NCBI GenBank assembly: GCA_013399305.1
Contig: VXAI01000019.1
Span: forward strand, 1,145,034 to 1,209,033
Direction of reading: 5' to 3'
Origin: Rostratula benghalensis
Taxonomy: Eukaryota > Chordata > Aves > Charadriiformes > Rostratulidae
DNA length: 64,000 nt
The notes below the pieces were generated by a model. The model searched no databases. It saw nothing but the letters and a program-made list of their open reading frames with translations, and had not been told where the DNA came from. The translations under genes were made by a program, and so were the position numbers. Positions 9,361 to 23,700 of this stretch are shown in pieces. How positions within the stretch are numbered: the first letter of the stretch is position 1; every line of letters begins with the position of its first letter.

Positions 9361-12300
9361 CAGTATTGCTCTTCCAAAGCACTACGTTTGTTCTTAGTAT
9401 TTCAAAACATCCACATAATTCTTTACTTCTGTAAAAGAAATTAAATAGGTACCAGCTCCATAAAAGTTTGCATTTGTTCTCATTTCAGGTACAACTTCAC
9501 AGTACAGTATTCCTGACTGATCATGTCTTTGGTTTTAATTGCAAAAGCGATTACAGGTAGAACTTCAAGACAATGAAGAAATTAATTTCCTTTCCTAGGG
9601 CACAGTACAAGAAATGCTTTCTGTCACTGAGGCTGGCACTCTATCACTTACCTGTATTGTCTCGATACTCCACTGCCAGATTCTTCTGAAGAGATGTTAA
9701 CAGTGAAGGATTATCAGCTTATGTGGCAAGGCTGTTTGTGATGAGGTGTCCACGGGGAAGCAACAGCAATCTCTTCTGTCTTCCAAACCTTAGCGCTTGA
9801 TGAGGACCAAGATCTCCAAGCAGTAAAAAGCTAGTACACTTGCTCTTTCTGACCAGGCAGTGCTGTGGCTGCTTAATATCTACTCAAAGCCACAATCACC
9901 TTCTGATCTGAGGAGCAGGTGACTTGGCAGTTCTGTTCCATTCTGATTGCTATGCACAGACAGTCTTGAAAAGGTAGAGCGTGAAAGATTAAGCAGTATT
10001 CTAGTCGCCCAGACAGTTTACTTTGCCCTTTTGAGAATTGGTCCAATGCATCATCGTCTATCATAAATGGCTTATAATATGACACTGCTGGATCTTTAAG
10101 GTTATCTGTGCTCCAGTGCTAAATAAGAAAGATAAATCTGCAGAAAAGCTCAGAGTAATTCTAGTCTGCAGTAAAGGGTTGGTTTCCTTTCCTAGTCAGC
10201 ATCCAAGCCTCAAAGTCCAACAATTCAAAGTAATCCTGTGCCTCAGAGTACAAAGCAGCCTTTCTTAGTTATCAAGAACAAACCAACACAGAGATACTGT
10301 GCAAATTTCTGTTTCAACTATATAGCAATTGCCTGTTGCTATAATAAAGATAACAGACCAAAAGCCACATTTTGATCAGTCATTTCAGCTTATGTTTAAA
10401 AATTAATACAGTAAAACCTCACAGTTGTATATTTTAGTAAAGCAACTTTTTTTTTTTTTACAACTTTCAATACATTATAAATTTATGATGAAATTAAACC
10501 AATGCACTTAACATGTTTCTAATAACATTAGATTAAAATAGCAAAGCATTTCACTAATATTTATGTTCTAAGACACAAGATACTGGCTTACATATTCTGT
10601 TTGAAAAAAAAAGAATATTTATCATTAGACTGCAACTCCCATACTCTAAAATATCTGTAATAAAAATCTTGAAGGAAAGATCGAATAAATTGATTTGATT
10701 TTTGATGAAAAACATTGTAAGATCACGTTCCAGATTTGATCCAGCTAGAGAATAACAAACTTCTTCTGAGACTTACTAATCTCTAATATTTTGTTCCTTT
10801 TGTTGTTGTTGTCTTTGATTATTTTACTGTCTACTAGGACACCTTTTACTTCCTCCTACTAGTGCAAGCATTTTGCACTCATGGCTCAGATTAAAATAAA
10901 GCCTCACAGGAAAGTTATCTCCTGGCCTCTCAGTCTCAAGATAACCCTGGTAACTAAGAGTCTTTTTTTTTTATCAGTGCAGACAAACTACCTGGTGCTG
11001 AAAAGTTATCAAAAATACTAAAAGGAAATACAGGTTAAGGTTGGTTCCTGGGGCATCAGCTCTACCCTTCTCATAGCCTTTTGGCTGTGAAAAGCAGTGT
11101 GTGGGTGTATATATACACACAGAGTAATCTAACACCAAATATGAAATTACATAATGGGATAAAGCGTCTGTGATAGTCTGCTAAATTTAAAATGTTCTTG
11201 ATGTACATTACAAGGAGGCCACGTTCTCAGGGGTAGCAATTAGAAATGCAGAAATGCATGCAATCAGGTTAAAAGTATAACAGCAATACATCTTTCCATA
11301 TCAGTTTAATGTGCTGGACAATTACCAAATATGAAAATAATCATAGTAACAGTGCATTTGTGGGAAAAATATTTCTAAAATACTATTAAGAGTCCTCAAA
11401 GTCTCCTGGAAAAACCTACTGAAGAGTGTTCAGCTTTTACATAAAGTACCATTTGAAGTAACAGCAACACCTCAAAATGAAGATGCAGAAAAGCTTTAAA
11501 AGTATGCTAAAATTTTAAATTTGTCATTCTGTTTGTTTTTTTTTTTAAACCATCATTTGGTTCTTTTTACCTTTTGTTTTTGATAAGCAGAGTTTCTAAT
11601 GTGCCCTCTAAAATACAGTATTCTTATTTCAGGTTGCAATTTAATGCAAGCCTTTGCAACATTACTCATAATGCAACAATTCAGATGAGTAAGATTCAGT
11701 GCGTGGTATCGCATTATGCCTTCACTGGGACTGAGGAAAGGAGAGACACAGATGACCGTCTGTATCGAAAAGTAAACCACCATTAATTTATAAATAAGTA
11801 AATAAATATCATCAGCAAAAGAGAAGATAACTCAAATATAAATCTGTTGGAAGTATTGTGGTACCACCATTATTGTGCTATGGCAATTAGAGGCACTGTT
11901 CTCAAGGCAAAATGACCACTTTGCAGTAATTTGTCCAAATGCAAGCTCTGATAATGAATACAGGACTGTACACTTTGAATTCACGCCGCTTTTGTAGCAT
12001 ATAACTTAACATTGTATAGCACAGCAGAAATGTAAGTATTTGACTGGTAGTGATGTGCTGCTGTTTCAAAAAATGTATACGTGGTTGCTGACAGAGAGAG
12101 GTTGCTGCAGTGCCTAAAAGTTAGGGGCTGGAGTTATTTCAGTTCTAAGTCAAGCTCTTGATTTCACTGTTACTGAAAGGGAAAATCTAAGCCTCCCTGG
12201 GGGAGCCTTGCAGGAGCAGCACGCTGTGCCCAACAACCACTGCTGGTTTGGAGATTCACCTTGCCCAAGCTTAAGTTTGACGCCTGTCATAAAATAACTT

Positions 12301-15300
12301 AGTCATCTACATGCCTAACTGTGACTTAATTCCCAGTTACTTTTGAAGACAGAGGATGAATGAAGAGGTCACCGCTAACTTTTGCGTTGAATCCAAATGG
12401 CTTAATTATTCAGAAAGAGGGAGAGACCAGTTCCATCGTGCTCTTCAGAAGGAACACCAGGCTACCTTTCCATTACCTCAAGCAACCCTCTTCACAGGTG
12501 TAGGCTACTTTGAGGAAAAAGGGAAGCTATCCTGTCTGTAACCAGGAGAGAAATGCGATTGCAGCCTAGCTGTTAGTTCACTGTTTGGTGAACAGGGAAA
12601 ACAGGTTTTGCTCTTTTCCCTGCTCTCTGGAAAGGCCTCTATCCCCAACACCTCTGACACTTTGAAGGCTGCAGGTCATGTAAAGTTCATAAATTTCAGT
12701 TGTTTCATTCTCTATAAATCCAAAGCAAGGAAAAGACCTTTAACGCAGAGACAAGAGGAGCTTCACATTTCTGTGCTTGAACACATAAGGTGTTTGTGCA
12801 GTTGTCTGATGCAGCTAACAGAATTGCTATGGAGAACAACTTGGTGAAAATGAGGAGACAGTAACCTGACTGAGTTTTCCAAGAAGCCATCAGTAGGTTG
12901 TTTAGTGTGAAAACTATAAACATTCGTTGAAGCTCATATCTGGCACTTGAAAGTTTCAAGGTAATTTTCTTCAGTTACCAAGATCAGAGATTTCCGTGGA
13001 ATTTTTAATCAGTTGCTCTAGAAATGCTGAGGCACACCGTTCCGTGCCCCCAGCTGCGAAGGCAGTCTCGAAGCAGTAACCTTCTTGCCATCTCTTATTG
13101 TTTAACTAAATGCTGAGATTTACTTGACCCTGGAAGTGTAGAAGCTGCTGCACCAAATGTATTTTCCCCCATAACAGAAAGGCATCATAAAAGTGTCTTT
13201 GGTCTTTGTAGATGAGTTGGGGGGTTATTACCATTTCAACGAAGTAAACTCATTTGAGTTATAGACAAAAACTGCATTAGAAGATTAGCAACAACTGTGC
13301 ACGTTCATGTTCTTAATTTTCTACCACCAGTATCTTTCTCTTCCACTTACTAGAATTTATTTCTCCAAAGTACGGATCAATAATGAAACTAGGATTGCAT
13401 GCATTCAGCAAGAAAGGAAACACCCCTTGCAAAACAGAGTGAAATTCAGGGAAAGAGATTAACTAAATTATGATGAAAGAGACACAGAGTCTCTGCTCAG
13501 CAATATAGCATATCTAGTGCAGTATGAGAAAAGTTATTAATATTAATGTAAATAAGTGGCTTTAGAACAACCTCAGAGATCAGGATGCAATAATCTCCCT
13601 TAAAATCACACTAAACCAGAAATGCCAAGACTAAAACCACCATTTTTCAATGAAAAGTTGGAGTTCGGGAAGAGACCACACATCAGTTCTAGGTGTAATT
13701 TGGTGCACAAAGCTAAGATCAAGCCATTTGCTATTTAACTAGCTCACCACTCAAGTGTGGTGTGTTAATTAACTAACACAAATATTTTAGCTTTAAATTT
13801 TACTAATAGGATTCCATTTTCAAGTAATTCCTTGCTGAAAATGAGGCTTTGTGCCAGCCAAAACAAAATAACAGCTTATAATAATGGAGCTTGAAAGTTT
13901 CATTGGTGTACATTTTCTAGACTAACACAAATTTGCATTGGAAAGTTAGAATTTAAGTAGAATTTCAGTAGAATAAAACTGAAAAGTACACAAACCCAGA
14001 TTCGGTGGCATATTTCACTTCACCCAGAACAAAGTAACTCTCTCACACATCAATAGTAGGGGAGAAAAAAAAAACAGTAACAAAAAAAGTATCTTTTTTT
14101 CTTTCATAAGAGTCAATATGTAGGCACAACAGAAGCTGACCATGTAAGAAGCACATTATGAAAACACCTCCAAATGTGTCTACTAAGGATAGATCATTTC
14201 ATATAACTAGTAGTTGATAACTCTATGTTATCTATAAGCATGGGTATGTGATTTTATATATGATGGATTATTGTTTTTAGTAGAAAACTGGACTCAAATC
14301 ACATTAATTTTATACAATGATGGGATATCCTTTACTAGTAAGCTCATGATTTTATGTATTTAAATCATGAAGAAATAGAGCACACAAAAAACCCCATAAA
14401 AAGTAAACCAAAATCCTTTCAAATGCGGATATTCTGATTAATTTTAGCTCTCTACATGGCAATTCTTTAGCAGGATTTTGTCACTCCATGTTCTTGTCGC
14501 AGAAGGGTGTGGAGCTGATGTACCATGACTTTTATGACACTAAAGAATGAAGGGCGAGGCATTACTTTTTTTAAGGCATGAACAATTTAGTGTTCTTGTG
14601 ACTATACAGAGCAGCCTGATTTTCTTAAACTCAAGATATTGAGGATCATTGAAGAGTTTGAAGTAAAAAGTTCTTGAAAAGCCATAGCGATTTTAGCGTA
14701 CATCACACTTTTTTGTCTTTACTGTAAAATCTAGTATTTTTGTTCTTACACCCAAAAACTGTGTGTATGGGAACACATGCATGATTATATGCAAATAAAA
14801 ACAAACTCATTATTATCACCTCCCTTCACAGTTGTTTTTCTCCTGATACTGCTGATCACTTATTTTTAACTAATTCTGACAATATTTTTTGCTCCAGATT
14901 GGTTCTTTTTTTTTCTGCATTTTTTTTACTGTTTTAATTTATACTTGCACAATGATTACAAGGAAAATTATGTTATATTTTGCCCACAGTCACTTTCTGG
15001 GGCTTCTTCAGAAATAATTTCTGTCCCACAATGTGTTTGCTTTGGCAAACTTGTGACCAACTATAATTATGCTATAAAAGAAAATGCCGAGGTATTAATT
15101 TGGACAGAGCAGAGCATAAAGATGTTGAGAGAAAGAACATTTTCTTCAGACTAAAAGGTCAATAATGACATGGATGCTTCTCACTATCATAGGAAATGGT
15201 CAAAAGTAACAAGAGATAGCAGACCAAATTTAGGAAAATTTTAAAATATTATTTTACTGTTGTGAAGATCCATAAAAATAACAGTGTAAAAGCCTATTAG

Positions 15301-17129
15301 TCTATTTATTTTAGCTCCATTCATAAAATAAAAAAAATAAAACTAAAAACAAAAGAGAGAAAAGTCTGTGTTTCCTTATCCTAAAACTATTTGTGGATTT
15401 GATTTGCACTTATTAACTAGGAGTAAGCTTCTGAAAGGTTAGCTAGAATGATAAAGGCAATGTTATTGCTGACTTTTACCCAGTAGTTAACCCTTTAAGA
15501 TGAAACAAACCTAACTGACACTCTTGCTTTGAACCAGAAAGAAAGGGAACTTGAGCTTAGATCTTCCGGTTCTCCCACAAACATTTTTGCCAGATCTGTA
15601 GTGGAAAGTCCAGAAATTATCTCCATCCTATCAATGCTGATCCATGTAAAAGTGGGGGGAAAAAATAATTAATAAGTTAAAAGCGACAAAGCAGGCTGAT
15701 AGCTCATCTACAGGATTACCTACCAGTCCCTGAAGCCTGGCAAGTAAGAGGGTTTGTGTGGGTTTTTGTGGTTTTGCTTTTGCTTTTCTCTTTTCTTTTT
15801 CAAATTCATGTGCCCATGCAGGTAGTCAGTATTCCTACCTGCTGAAAACCTGCTGACAGGAGTTGAGAGCCAAAAAGGAGGAGGAAATAACCAACCTCAT
15901 ACTAGATTTTTCTGCGATCAATGGAATATCTGCTAAGTATTTAATTATAAATCACATTTTTACAGCAGTGTCTCAGTTTAGTATTTCATTTTACGGTTTT
16001 GTCTAGAAGTACACAATTTGGAAATGAAATACTGCATTGAAACCTGTTGCTTAAAGCAGATTTTCAGAATTTCTGGTCATACTTGTAAGCATAAATGGAA
16101 AGTTTTTTACAGCACGTTCAATCTCTTGTATGAACATATAGCCAGAAAGGTGTTACAGAGGGCTAATAAGATAACGTTCTTGCAGCAGGTATGCTGATTA
16201 GATTTACAATTCCCTCCACCACTTTTACAGGCTCACATAGGTTGTTAATTCCTGTGACAGCACTTGACAGTACAGTATTTGTCAAGCACTTGAATGAACC
16301 CTTACACTGCAAACAGAGCGCAGAAATTCAAAACCTGATTTAATTACTCAAACCACAATTATCTGATGCACATCCTTCATGTATGGCCTACCTACTTCAC
16401 ATGCAATGACACTAATTATTATGCACGGGAGAGGAAATAGGATATGGGCAGGATTATGCATTTTTCAGTCATGCTAGATGGCTCTCAAAGGCAAATTACC
16501 TTGTACTACCAAAATGAGGAAGAAATCTGTGCTTAGAGACTTTAACTGAGTTGAAATACCAGCCTCGTTGGCTGCAGGCAGTGTGACAGCCTAAACCCAG
16601 ATGCAGCTTAGTCGAGTTTTTCTGTTAGGTGCACCACAGAGATAAAGACCACCACTCAAGTTTTACAGTGAACAAATGGAAGCACACAGTTTTGCCACTC
16701 AAGATGAAAACAGAGTATAAGTTAGGATGGTAGCAACTCATCTTGTTTACTTCTGCTTTGGAAAACAAGTGTCTATATTCAACTTGGTTTTCTTTTACTG
16801 TTTGGGTTTGTTTGTTTTTGTTTTTTTTTCCCAGTGCATTGAACCATTGCATACCATTCCGCTATTTATTCCTATCCACAGCTCAACTAATACAAGGCAG
16901 CCTCTTACACACTGCTTCTTTACAGTAATGCACAATAAACTCACTGGAAAAATTAAGAAGACATGGTTTGGTTTCATCCGTTATCACGATAGAAATAAAA
17001 GCTCATTCCTTTCATATACAATGGAATAAATTTTCCTTAACTTTCTGAAAATTGTGTTTGGCCTTGTCCACTTGGATAATCAATACTTAAAGTCAAAATC
17101 ATGTCTGCATTTGAATTGATTGAAATGGA
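9361..17129. other. AT-rich non-coding stretch, no gene seen
   Basis: About 7.8 kb without a supportable gene. Open frames are short (60-100 codons) and lack domains. Small features include T-runs (10448-10460, 10963-10972), a 14-bp palindrome 'gtgtatatatacac' at 11105-11118, and scattered A/T tracts. The sequence looks like intron or intergenic DNA. Confidence 0.6.
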
Positions 17130-17500
17130 GCTTATGTTCAAGTTTGTTCCCATTTCCTCTTGTCCTCTCACTGGGCACCACTGAAAAAAGATTGGCCCCT
17201 TCCCTCTTGACACCCACCCTTTAAGTATTTATAGGTGTTGATAAGTTCTCCCCTCAGCCTTCTCTTCTCCAGACTAAAAAGACCCTCATCCTTCCCTCAT
17301 AAGAGAGGTGCTCCAGGCCTCTAATCATCTTTGTGGGTCTTCTGCTGTACCCTCTGCAGTAGTCCCCTGTCCTTCTTGAAATGGGGAGCCCAGAACTGGA
17401 CACAGTACTGCAGATGGGGTCTCACCAGGGCAGGGTGGAAGGGTAGGATAACCTCCCTCGACCCGCTGGTCACACTCTTCATGTGTGGTGTCATCAAAAA
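17130..17500 (-). mobile_element. CR1 LINE fragment (minus strand, 3' tip missing)
   Basis: Blocks such as 'cccatttcctcttgtcct', 'cccctcagccttctcttctc', 'agaggtgctccaggcctct', 'cagaactggacacagtactg' and 'ggggtctcaccagggcag' are the reverse complement of the distal ORF2 tail of a CR1. It overlaps the segment seen at 3351-3712 but extends further 5' in the element. The terminal 3' part (about 200 bp, including the octamer tail) is absent at the left edge. The copy is therefore truncated at both ends. Confidence 0.9.
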
Positions 17501-18542
17501 CAGGGAGAAAGAGCAGGTATGGACAAGTCCAGACCTCTGTACTTAGGGTAGAAATTAAGAAGAATTTGGTTTTTATTATGCATTTAATATTTTAGAATAT
17601 AAATAAAAATAAATAACTAAATCTTTGCGACCAGGGTCAAGTAGGGAAAGTAATAAAATTAGGAAGAGACCAGGTTTGGTGGGTTTGGGATTTGTTTGCG
17701 TTTTATTTGTTTGGGTTTTTTTTAAAAGGTATTATTTTGAAAAGGAATGAAGTTTGCTTTGAGGTACTGTACATATCCTAAATGAAGAGAATCAAAGTAA
17801 TTAGAAGAAAGGAGCCATTCATGCTCACAAAAAGATGTGAGAAATTCACACTGTTCATCATATACACATGATTTTGTTTCAACCTTCTTCCTCTGCTTCT
17901 CAAAAAGTTCAGATATACTTCAATTTCAAAGAGAAATAACTGCAGGAGTTTATTTATTTAAAAAGTTATTGGCCACCTACAATGAAATTAACTCCTCTCA
18001 TCACTTTCCTTAGACATCTTTTGAAGCACACATTTAAGTACATGCATTCATTTTCTGATAACTAATTCCTATTCTTGAAAAAGATAATTGACTGACAATG
18101 CTATAGCCTCAAAGGAAGAACCAGATGCTTGTTTTTCATTTCACAGAAAGAGACCAAATCTTTGTCCCTCTAGTTAGCTTCAGAAAGACACAGGCAGTGA
18201 TTTGTCAAAGTGAGCTTGCCCAGAGCCTTGGTTTCAAGTCAGAGTAGAGGACCATTGGTGAAGGGGGGATGAGTAGATGAATAGATTCAGAGAAGGATAA
18301 AGCAGATCTGAGGTACTTCAGTGTTATCTAATCTGGAGTGCTGGTTGTCCACTGATATATTTACTGGTAATGTGGTTTAGGTTGTGGATGAAGTGCATAG
18401 TTTCTTCATTATTTATTCCTACAAGAAGATTAATGATAATCCAGTATTTTGGAAGTAATCAGAGGAGATGTAGCATCAAGTAGAGTGCATAAATTTTGTC
18501 TCTGAAATGCCATCACAAGGATCTGCCCCAACCTAAATTTAT

Positions 18543-18675
18543 TCTTTCCCTTTCCAGGATTAGTAAAGGCCCATCGCCTTATTTTGTACTACTGTGGTTC
18601 TTAACTTGNTCTTTCCCTTTCCAGGATTAGTAAAGGCCCATCGCCTTATTTTGTACTACTGTGGTTCTTAACTTG
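18543..18675. repeat. Perfect 66-bp direct repeat around one N (assembly junction)
   Basis: Bases 18543-18608 and 18610-18675 are identical, separated only by the N at 18609. Identity is complete over 66 bp in otherwise old, diverged DNA. The N at the exact junction argues for two contig ends whose overlap was not merged, rather than a real duplication. The true genome probably holds one copy. Confidence 0.9.
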
Positions 18676-18685
18676 CTTAGAGCAT

Positions 18686-18706
18686 TATATATATATATAT
18701 ATATAT
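18686..18706. repeat. (TA)n microsatellite
   Basis: Uninterrupted TA dinucleotide run, about ten units, starting eleven bases after the assembly junction. Such a run may have contributed to the local assembly break. Confidence 0.95.
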
Positions 18707-20377
18707 GAAAAAGATGACAAGAGTTTATTGACAGATCTGAAAAGGACTCAGGTTTTTAGAAAAAGAAATACCTAACTTGTGACAGTTGATTAAACAGAAT
18801 AAACTGCCAGTCAAGTTCAGAACAGAATCATCCTGCTGGCTCAATGCAAGGATTATGCCAAAATGCAGACAAAATATTGGAAAATGATTTATTGTTAGAG
18901 AAAAACTTCACATCCCACACCAACCCCTCTCAAGAACAAAAATGGTGAAAATATTCAAAATTTATACAACCCACCTCTATTTTTATTAAAAGTTTTGGAA
19001 GCTGGCATGCAATGTCTGACAAATATAAATGGGTATATAATCCCTGGTGAATATTTAGTCTGGGGTTTTTTGGGTTTTTTTTTGTTTGTTTGTTTGGTGT
19101 TTTTTTTATGCCTGATAGCCTTTAGATGCTTATAGTGAATGTTTTAAAGTAAATAACAGTTACATTGGAACACAGCAAATCCAAATAATCACGACATGAA
19201 GTGGAATGGCAAAGATGCTGAAAAGACAGTAAGAGCTACCTAAGATGTCCCTCCAGAAAGCCTTAGTTTTAGAGCAACCCAGATATATGTAGCATTAGGC
19301 TTTTGAGAAATAATCTGCAGGAAAGATGCATGTCTGATAGATAATGTGAACAACTGGGTTTAAAACAGAATATTCTGAGCAAAAAAGGAACATAAAGCTA
19401 TTGATTTCATGATATTATAATGATAACTATACTTCCGTCTAGAAATGAGAATCATCTTTTAGTAAGTCATATTTTCCCCAAAAGGTTATTTTCCCTACCA
19501 GTAATTCTGTATAAAATCATTACCAATTTCACTTGAACTGTATTACTTTATGTTCAGTAAGTACAGTCTCCATCAAAGAGATAATAGTTCTGCTTCACAT
19601 TTACATAACAGAAAAGGTAAGAATTGAATTTTCCCTCGGATGACGGCCCTGGCATTTCCTTCATTTCTCTTTGCAGTGAGAGCTACATAACTTGTTCAAA
19701 TCAAATGGGAGAGATATCACAGGCCCTAAACAAGATGCCTGTGCTCAGTTTCAACTCGAGAAGCTTGGGGGCTGTATCAAAGCCCCCAGTAACACACAGA
19801 AGGCAACAATCAGAGCTGGCTCTATTTTGGCATTAGCACAACTGCCACCCCAGGCAGCCAGCTCGCCCTTCTCCAGTCTCACAACTGCAGGGGGCACAGA
19901 GAGCCCAGGCACAGGATAACCAAGCACAGGCCTGCTTTCATCATGATGGGCAAAGAGGACTCCCATGAGCAGTGCTCTGCAGAAACAGCCGTCTCGGCAA
20001 ACCTGGTGGAAAAGGACAATAAAGCAGCACTTTCCTTTATTCAGATAATTGTTTCCTTACCATACCACTCTTTTCAACAGCCCAACAGATTAGCATGGCA
20101 GAGTAGAGAGGATGCAACATAAGAAATGCAGTGTAGGAAACAGAAAATGAAACAGCAAGCGGTAATGTCTTACCACATGGAAGTCAGGTCACTGTAAACT
20201 GCAAGTGCTGCTGTGGACACCACTTATCTAAAGTATCTGGGGCTTATTTACTTTTAACTACTCAGGCAACAGTGCAATTTTTATTAAAAAAAAAAAAAAA
20301 TTAAAAAATCAGTAAATCAGAAGATAAGAGCAACCAGAATTCTGAAGACTAATGGGATACCAAAGAGCACAACTTCC
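18707..20377. other. Non-coding stretch, no gene seen
   Basis: AT-rich sequence with a G/T homopolymer-rich run at 19062-19097 ('ggggtttttt' then T-run then 'gtttgtttg'), a GC-rich hairpin at 19766-19788 and an A-run at about 20286-20300. No coding region can be supported. Confidence 0.55.
19766..19788. repeat. GC-rich perfect 8-bp hairpin
   Basis: 'tgggggct' (19766-19773) and 'agccccca' (19781-19788) pair perfectly around a seven-base loop. No T-run follows and the genome is eukaryotic, so this is not a bacterial-type terminator. Its role is unknown. Confidence 0.7.
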
Positions 20378-20706
20378 TAGGGAAGAATAATTCTGGGCAC
20401 CGATATAGGTTAGGGACAGACCTGCTGGAAAACACTTCTGAAGAGAATGATCTGGCGGTCCTGGTAGGTCCTGGAACACAGGAAGTTCTATTCAAATATG
20501 AGGAAAGACTTCTTTAGGGTGAGGGTGATGGAGCCCTGGCAGAGGCTGCCCAAGGAGGGTGTGGAGTCCCCTTCTCTGGAGACCTTCAAGATCTACCTGG
20601 ATGCAAGTCCTTAGTACTGTGCTCTGGGCAATCCTGCTTTAGCAGGGGAGTTGGGCTAGAGGATCTCTAGAGGTCCCTTCCTCCTCTGAAAATTCTGTGA
20701 TTCCAT
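20378..20706 (+). mobile_element. CR1 LINE 3' end with internal deletion (plus strand)
   Basis: The left part 'gaagaataattctgggcacc', 'agacctgctggaaaac' and 'gaatgatctggcggtcctgg' matches a mid-to-late segment of CR1 ORF2. The right part 'ggaacacaggaagttctatt', 'tgaggaaagacttcttta', 'gccctggcagaggctgccca', 'agcaggggagttgggctaga' and the tail 'attctgtgattcc' is the CR1 3' end. In intact elements these parts are separated by several hundred bases. The joint is flanked by two copies of 'ggtcctgg' (20457-20464 and 20467-20474), suggesting a repeat-mediated deletion. Confidence 0.92.
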
Positions 20707-23700
20707 AAAAAGCCTTCCAGAAGGCTGAAGCTGCTGGGGAAGTTGCATTCTCACGAGGAAGACACCTTGCTCCTCCTACAAACATGCAAGCTGAGAACTG
20801 TTGCTAAGAAGTCAGACAGATTTAGGAAAAAATATATTGTTCATTCTAAAAAAAAAAAAAAAGGCAAATAGCAGGGTTTCTTTATTTACTCACAACTGAT
20901 TAACCAAATGCTGGTTGCATTTACTACAGTTGAACAGCAATTATCAGTTTGCTTTTAGATAGTTAACAGAATGACCCAGTTCATGCAAGCTCATGTTTGT
21001 CACTTGGGGATTTTTTGTTATTATTAACTACCTACTGAAATGCAACTGATGTTCTGGGGCTGTGGCCTTTTCAAATAAGTGAATAATATTAAGTCCAATT
21101 ACATTACAAATGCACACAGAACTAAATTTCCAGAGAAAGACAAGATTATAAAGTTTCTTCTCATTTAAGGAGAAGAAAAGAGACTTAAATTTGTATCCAA
21201 GGTCTGCAAAATACTAGCTACAAATTAAAATTAGAGAAAAGCCTATTAGTAGGACAGCGTAGAAAATTCTAGACTTTTTTTTCCTTCAACTGCTCCTTCA
21301 CTAAAGGCAAGTCTTTCCACCATGATATGAGGTACATATTTCCATGAAATTGGTAAATTCCCCCCAGGGGCAAATTCACAAATATTACTATTACCAGGCT
21401 CAGACCATCGTAAATAAGGGTGTTAATATCATTTTTATCTTGCAAAAGACTGAGGGATTTGTGCTTGATGGAAAGCTATGAGTACTGTAGAAACATCAAC
21501 ACATGTTCTGTTATGATATGGTTATTTGCGATAACATTCCCATCAGATTGATTTATGCCAGGAACTTGGAGATATTTTTTTTTACCGTCTTAAGGCAGGA
21601 CCACAGAGGATTTTCAAAATGTCTCTAGGTAACAATCTGAGAATCAGTCTGTAGAAGAAATGCACCGTAACAGCTTGCAATCCGGTTGTTACTAACTCAG
21701 AACTTCCGGGTAAACTTTTTGGTTCAATAAATATGCAGAATAAAAGAAGAGGTAGTTGATATTTAGGAGAGAAAGCAAGAGTCTTATCTTCTTTTTTCAC
21801 TCCATTACTCTTCAAACTGACAGCAGAAATAATATATTTAACTCAGATGCCACCTTGTAGGACATTAGAAATAGTATAATAGGATGCTGGAACAATAGTA
21901 TCTTGGCACTCCCTTTTGTAGATTGTTACAGGTCACAGGAATCAAGAACAACTGTGCTCTGTGGATGGACACTAAGAGTAGAGTCCCCATCTGGATGGCT
22001 TGGAATTGAAGAGAAGTCTGACAAGGAACCGCACAAGAGTCTTCAAATACAGAGAAAACTATGAGAAACCAAATTAAACTCTTGTCAACATTCACATTGG
22101 ACAGCAAAAGAAAGGATCATACTTGACTTTAGGTTCTCATTAGGCATTAGGAAAATAAATCTTTCCTTTTCTAAAGGAAAGAACAATGGAGTAAGGGAAT
22201 TGACTGCACGGACTGATTATGGAATCGCTGTCATTAAAGGATTTGTGTTTGGATTACTTTTATTTTTATTTTTTTTAATAAATAAAGGGTACGTGTGTCT
22301 CAGGAAACACAAAGCTGACCCTTATTTGGACAAGGATTCAGCTAGAAATTATTAAATTCCTTATGGACTTATTTTCAAGTACTGAACATACACCTCTGAA
22401 TCCACATATGCACTCACTGTGTCAATACAGCATATTTAAAATATGTAGTAACAGCAAGAGAGCAGGCTTATTATTAAAAGCTCAGCAACACCTCATTTAA
22501 TTCTTTTGAGCTAAAAATTCCAACTGTAAAAAGTACTGTGAAAATAATTTTAAGTATTTAATGGTATTGACTATTTTTCTGGGGTATATATGGTATCATG
22601 CAACTCTATTAGATGAAGCTACGTTTGTTTCTTCCTGCAAAACCCTACAAAGGACAGAGTTCCTGCTTCAGTTGAATACAGGCATAGAAGATAAATGTAA
22701 TATAACTTTGTTTTGCCTGTCTCCAGCAATAGTACTTTGTGTGTAACCAGAGGTGCTCTCATTCTAAAAGGGATCATCAGCTTTTCACAGTCAATGCAAT
22801 ACCCGAGAGGAAAGTGCATGCAAACTGCAGAAAAGAGGGGTTTTACAGCTGAGGCCTGAAGGTCTTTGTTTTATTTGCTGAGACCATTAGGCAACTTAAC
22901 GCCCTTCACTCTGTCCCAGAGAACATTTGAAAACTGTGCTGTTAATGTACAGTAAGAACATGCTTCCTCTTCTCAGCCTTGCCAAATCAGTGCAGCACAA
23001 AGTAGTCTGAAAAGCAAAAGCTTATTTTTGCTTTGAATGTCTACAGATGCAAAATGGCTACAGATGCAACTCATTCAACACGTGCCATGGACAGAAACAC
23101 TGATGGGTCGGGAGGCACTATCTTTTGAAGTGCAGAGCACTTTCATAGCAGAACACAATTCAAACAGGAACTGCAAAGAACTAAATCTCCTCTGCTAAAT
23201 GCAAATGTGGAAAAGGAAGGCTCAAAGCTTTCTTCTTGGCAAGAAACCAGTAGAATTTCTAAAGCTATTTGTTTCTAAATTCTTAGCTATGGAATTAATT
23301 TTTCTTCTGGAATTTTTTTTTGGTACTTTTTGCAAAGCATGCAAACCAAATCCATTTCTGTAGTAAATTCTCTGGAGCTCCCAGAACTATGATAGGTGGA
23401 CGTAACTTATTACGAGGTGGTGCTAGTCTGCCTAAGACTTTTGGTTCTCTGTCGTAATCTGATAAACACTGCTCTAGTCTGTATTTGTTTAAACAGGCTC
23501 TCGGTTTTTTACCAAACCATTCTCACCCCTATTTCCAACAGTATGAAACACCCGCAGCTTGTCCTGCCTTTATTAGGATTACTGGATACCTAGTACCTCT
23601 GGAAACCATCCTGCTCTGAATCTAAATAAAGGGAAACAAATCACTGCCTCCATAGATTCATTAAGTACATTTCTCTGTACTTAAACTAACTCAATCAGGG

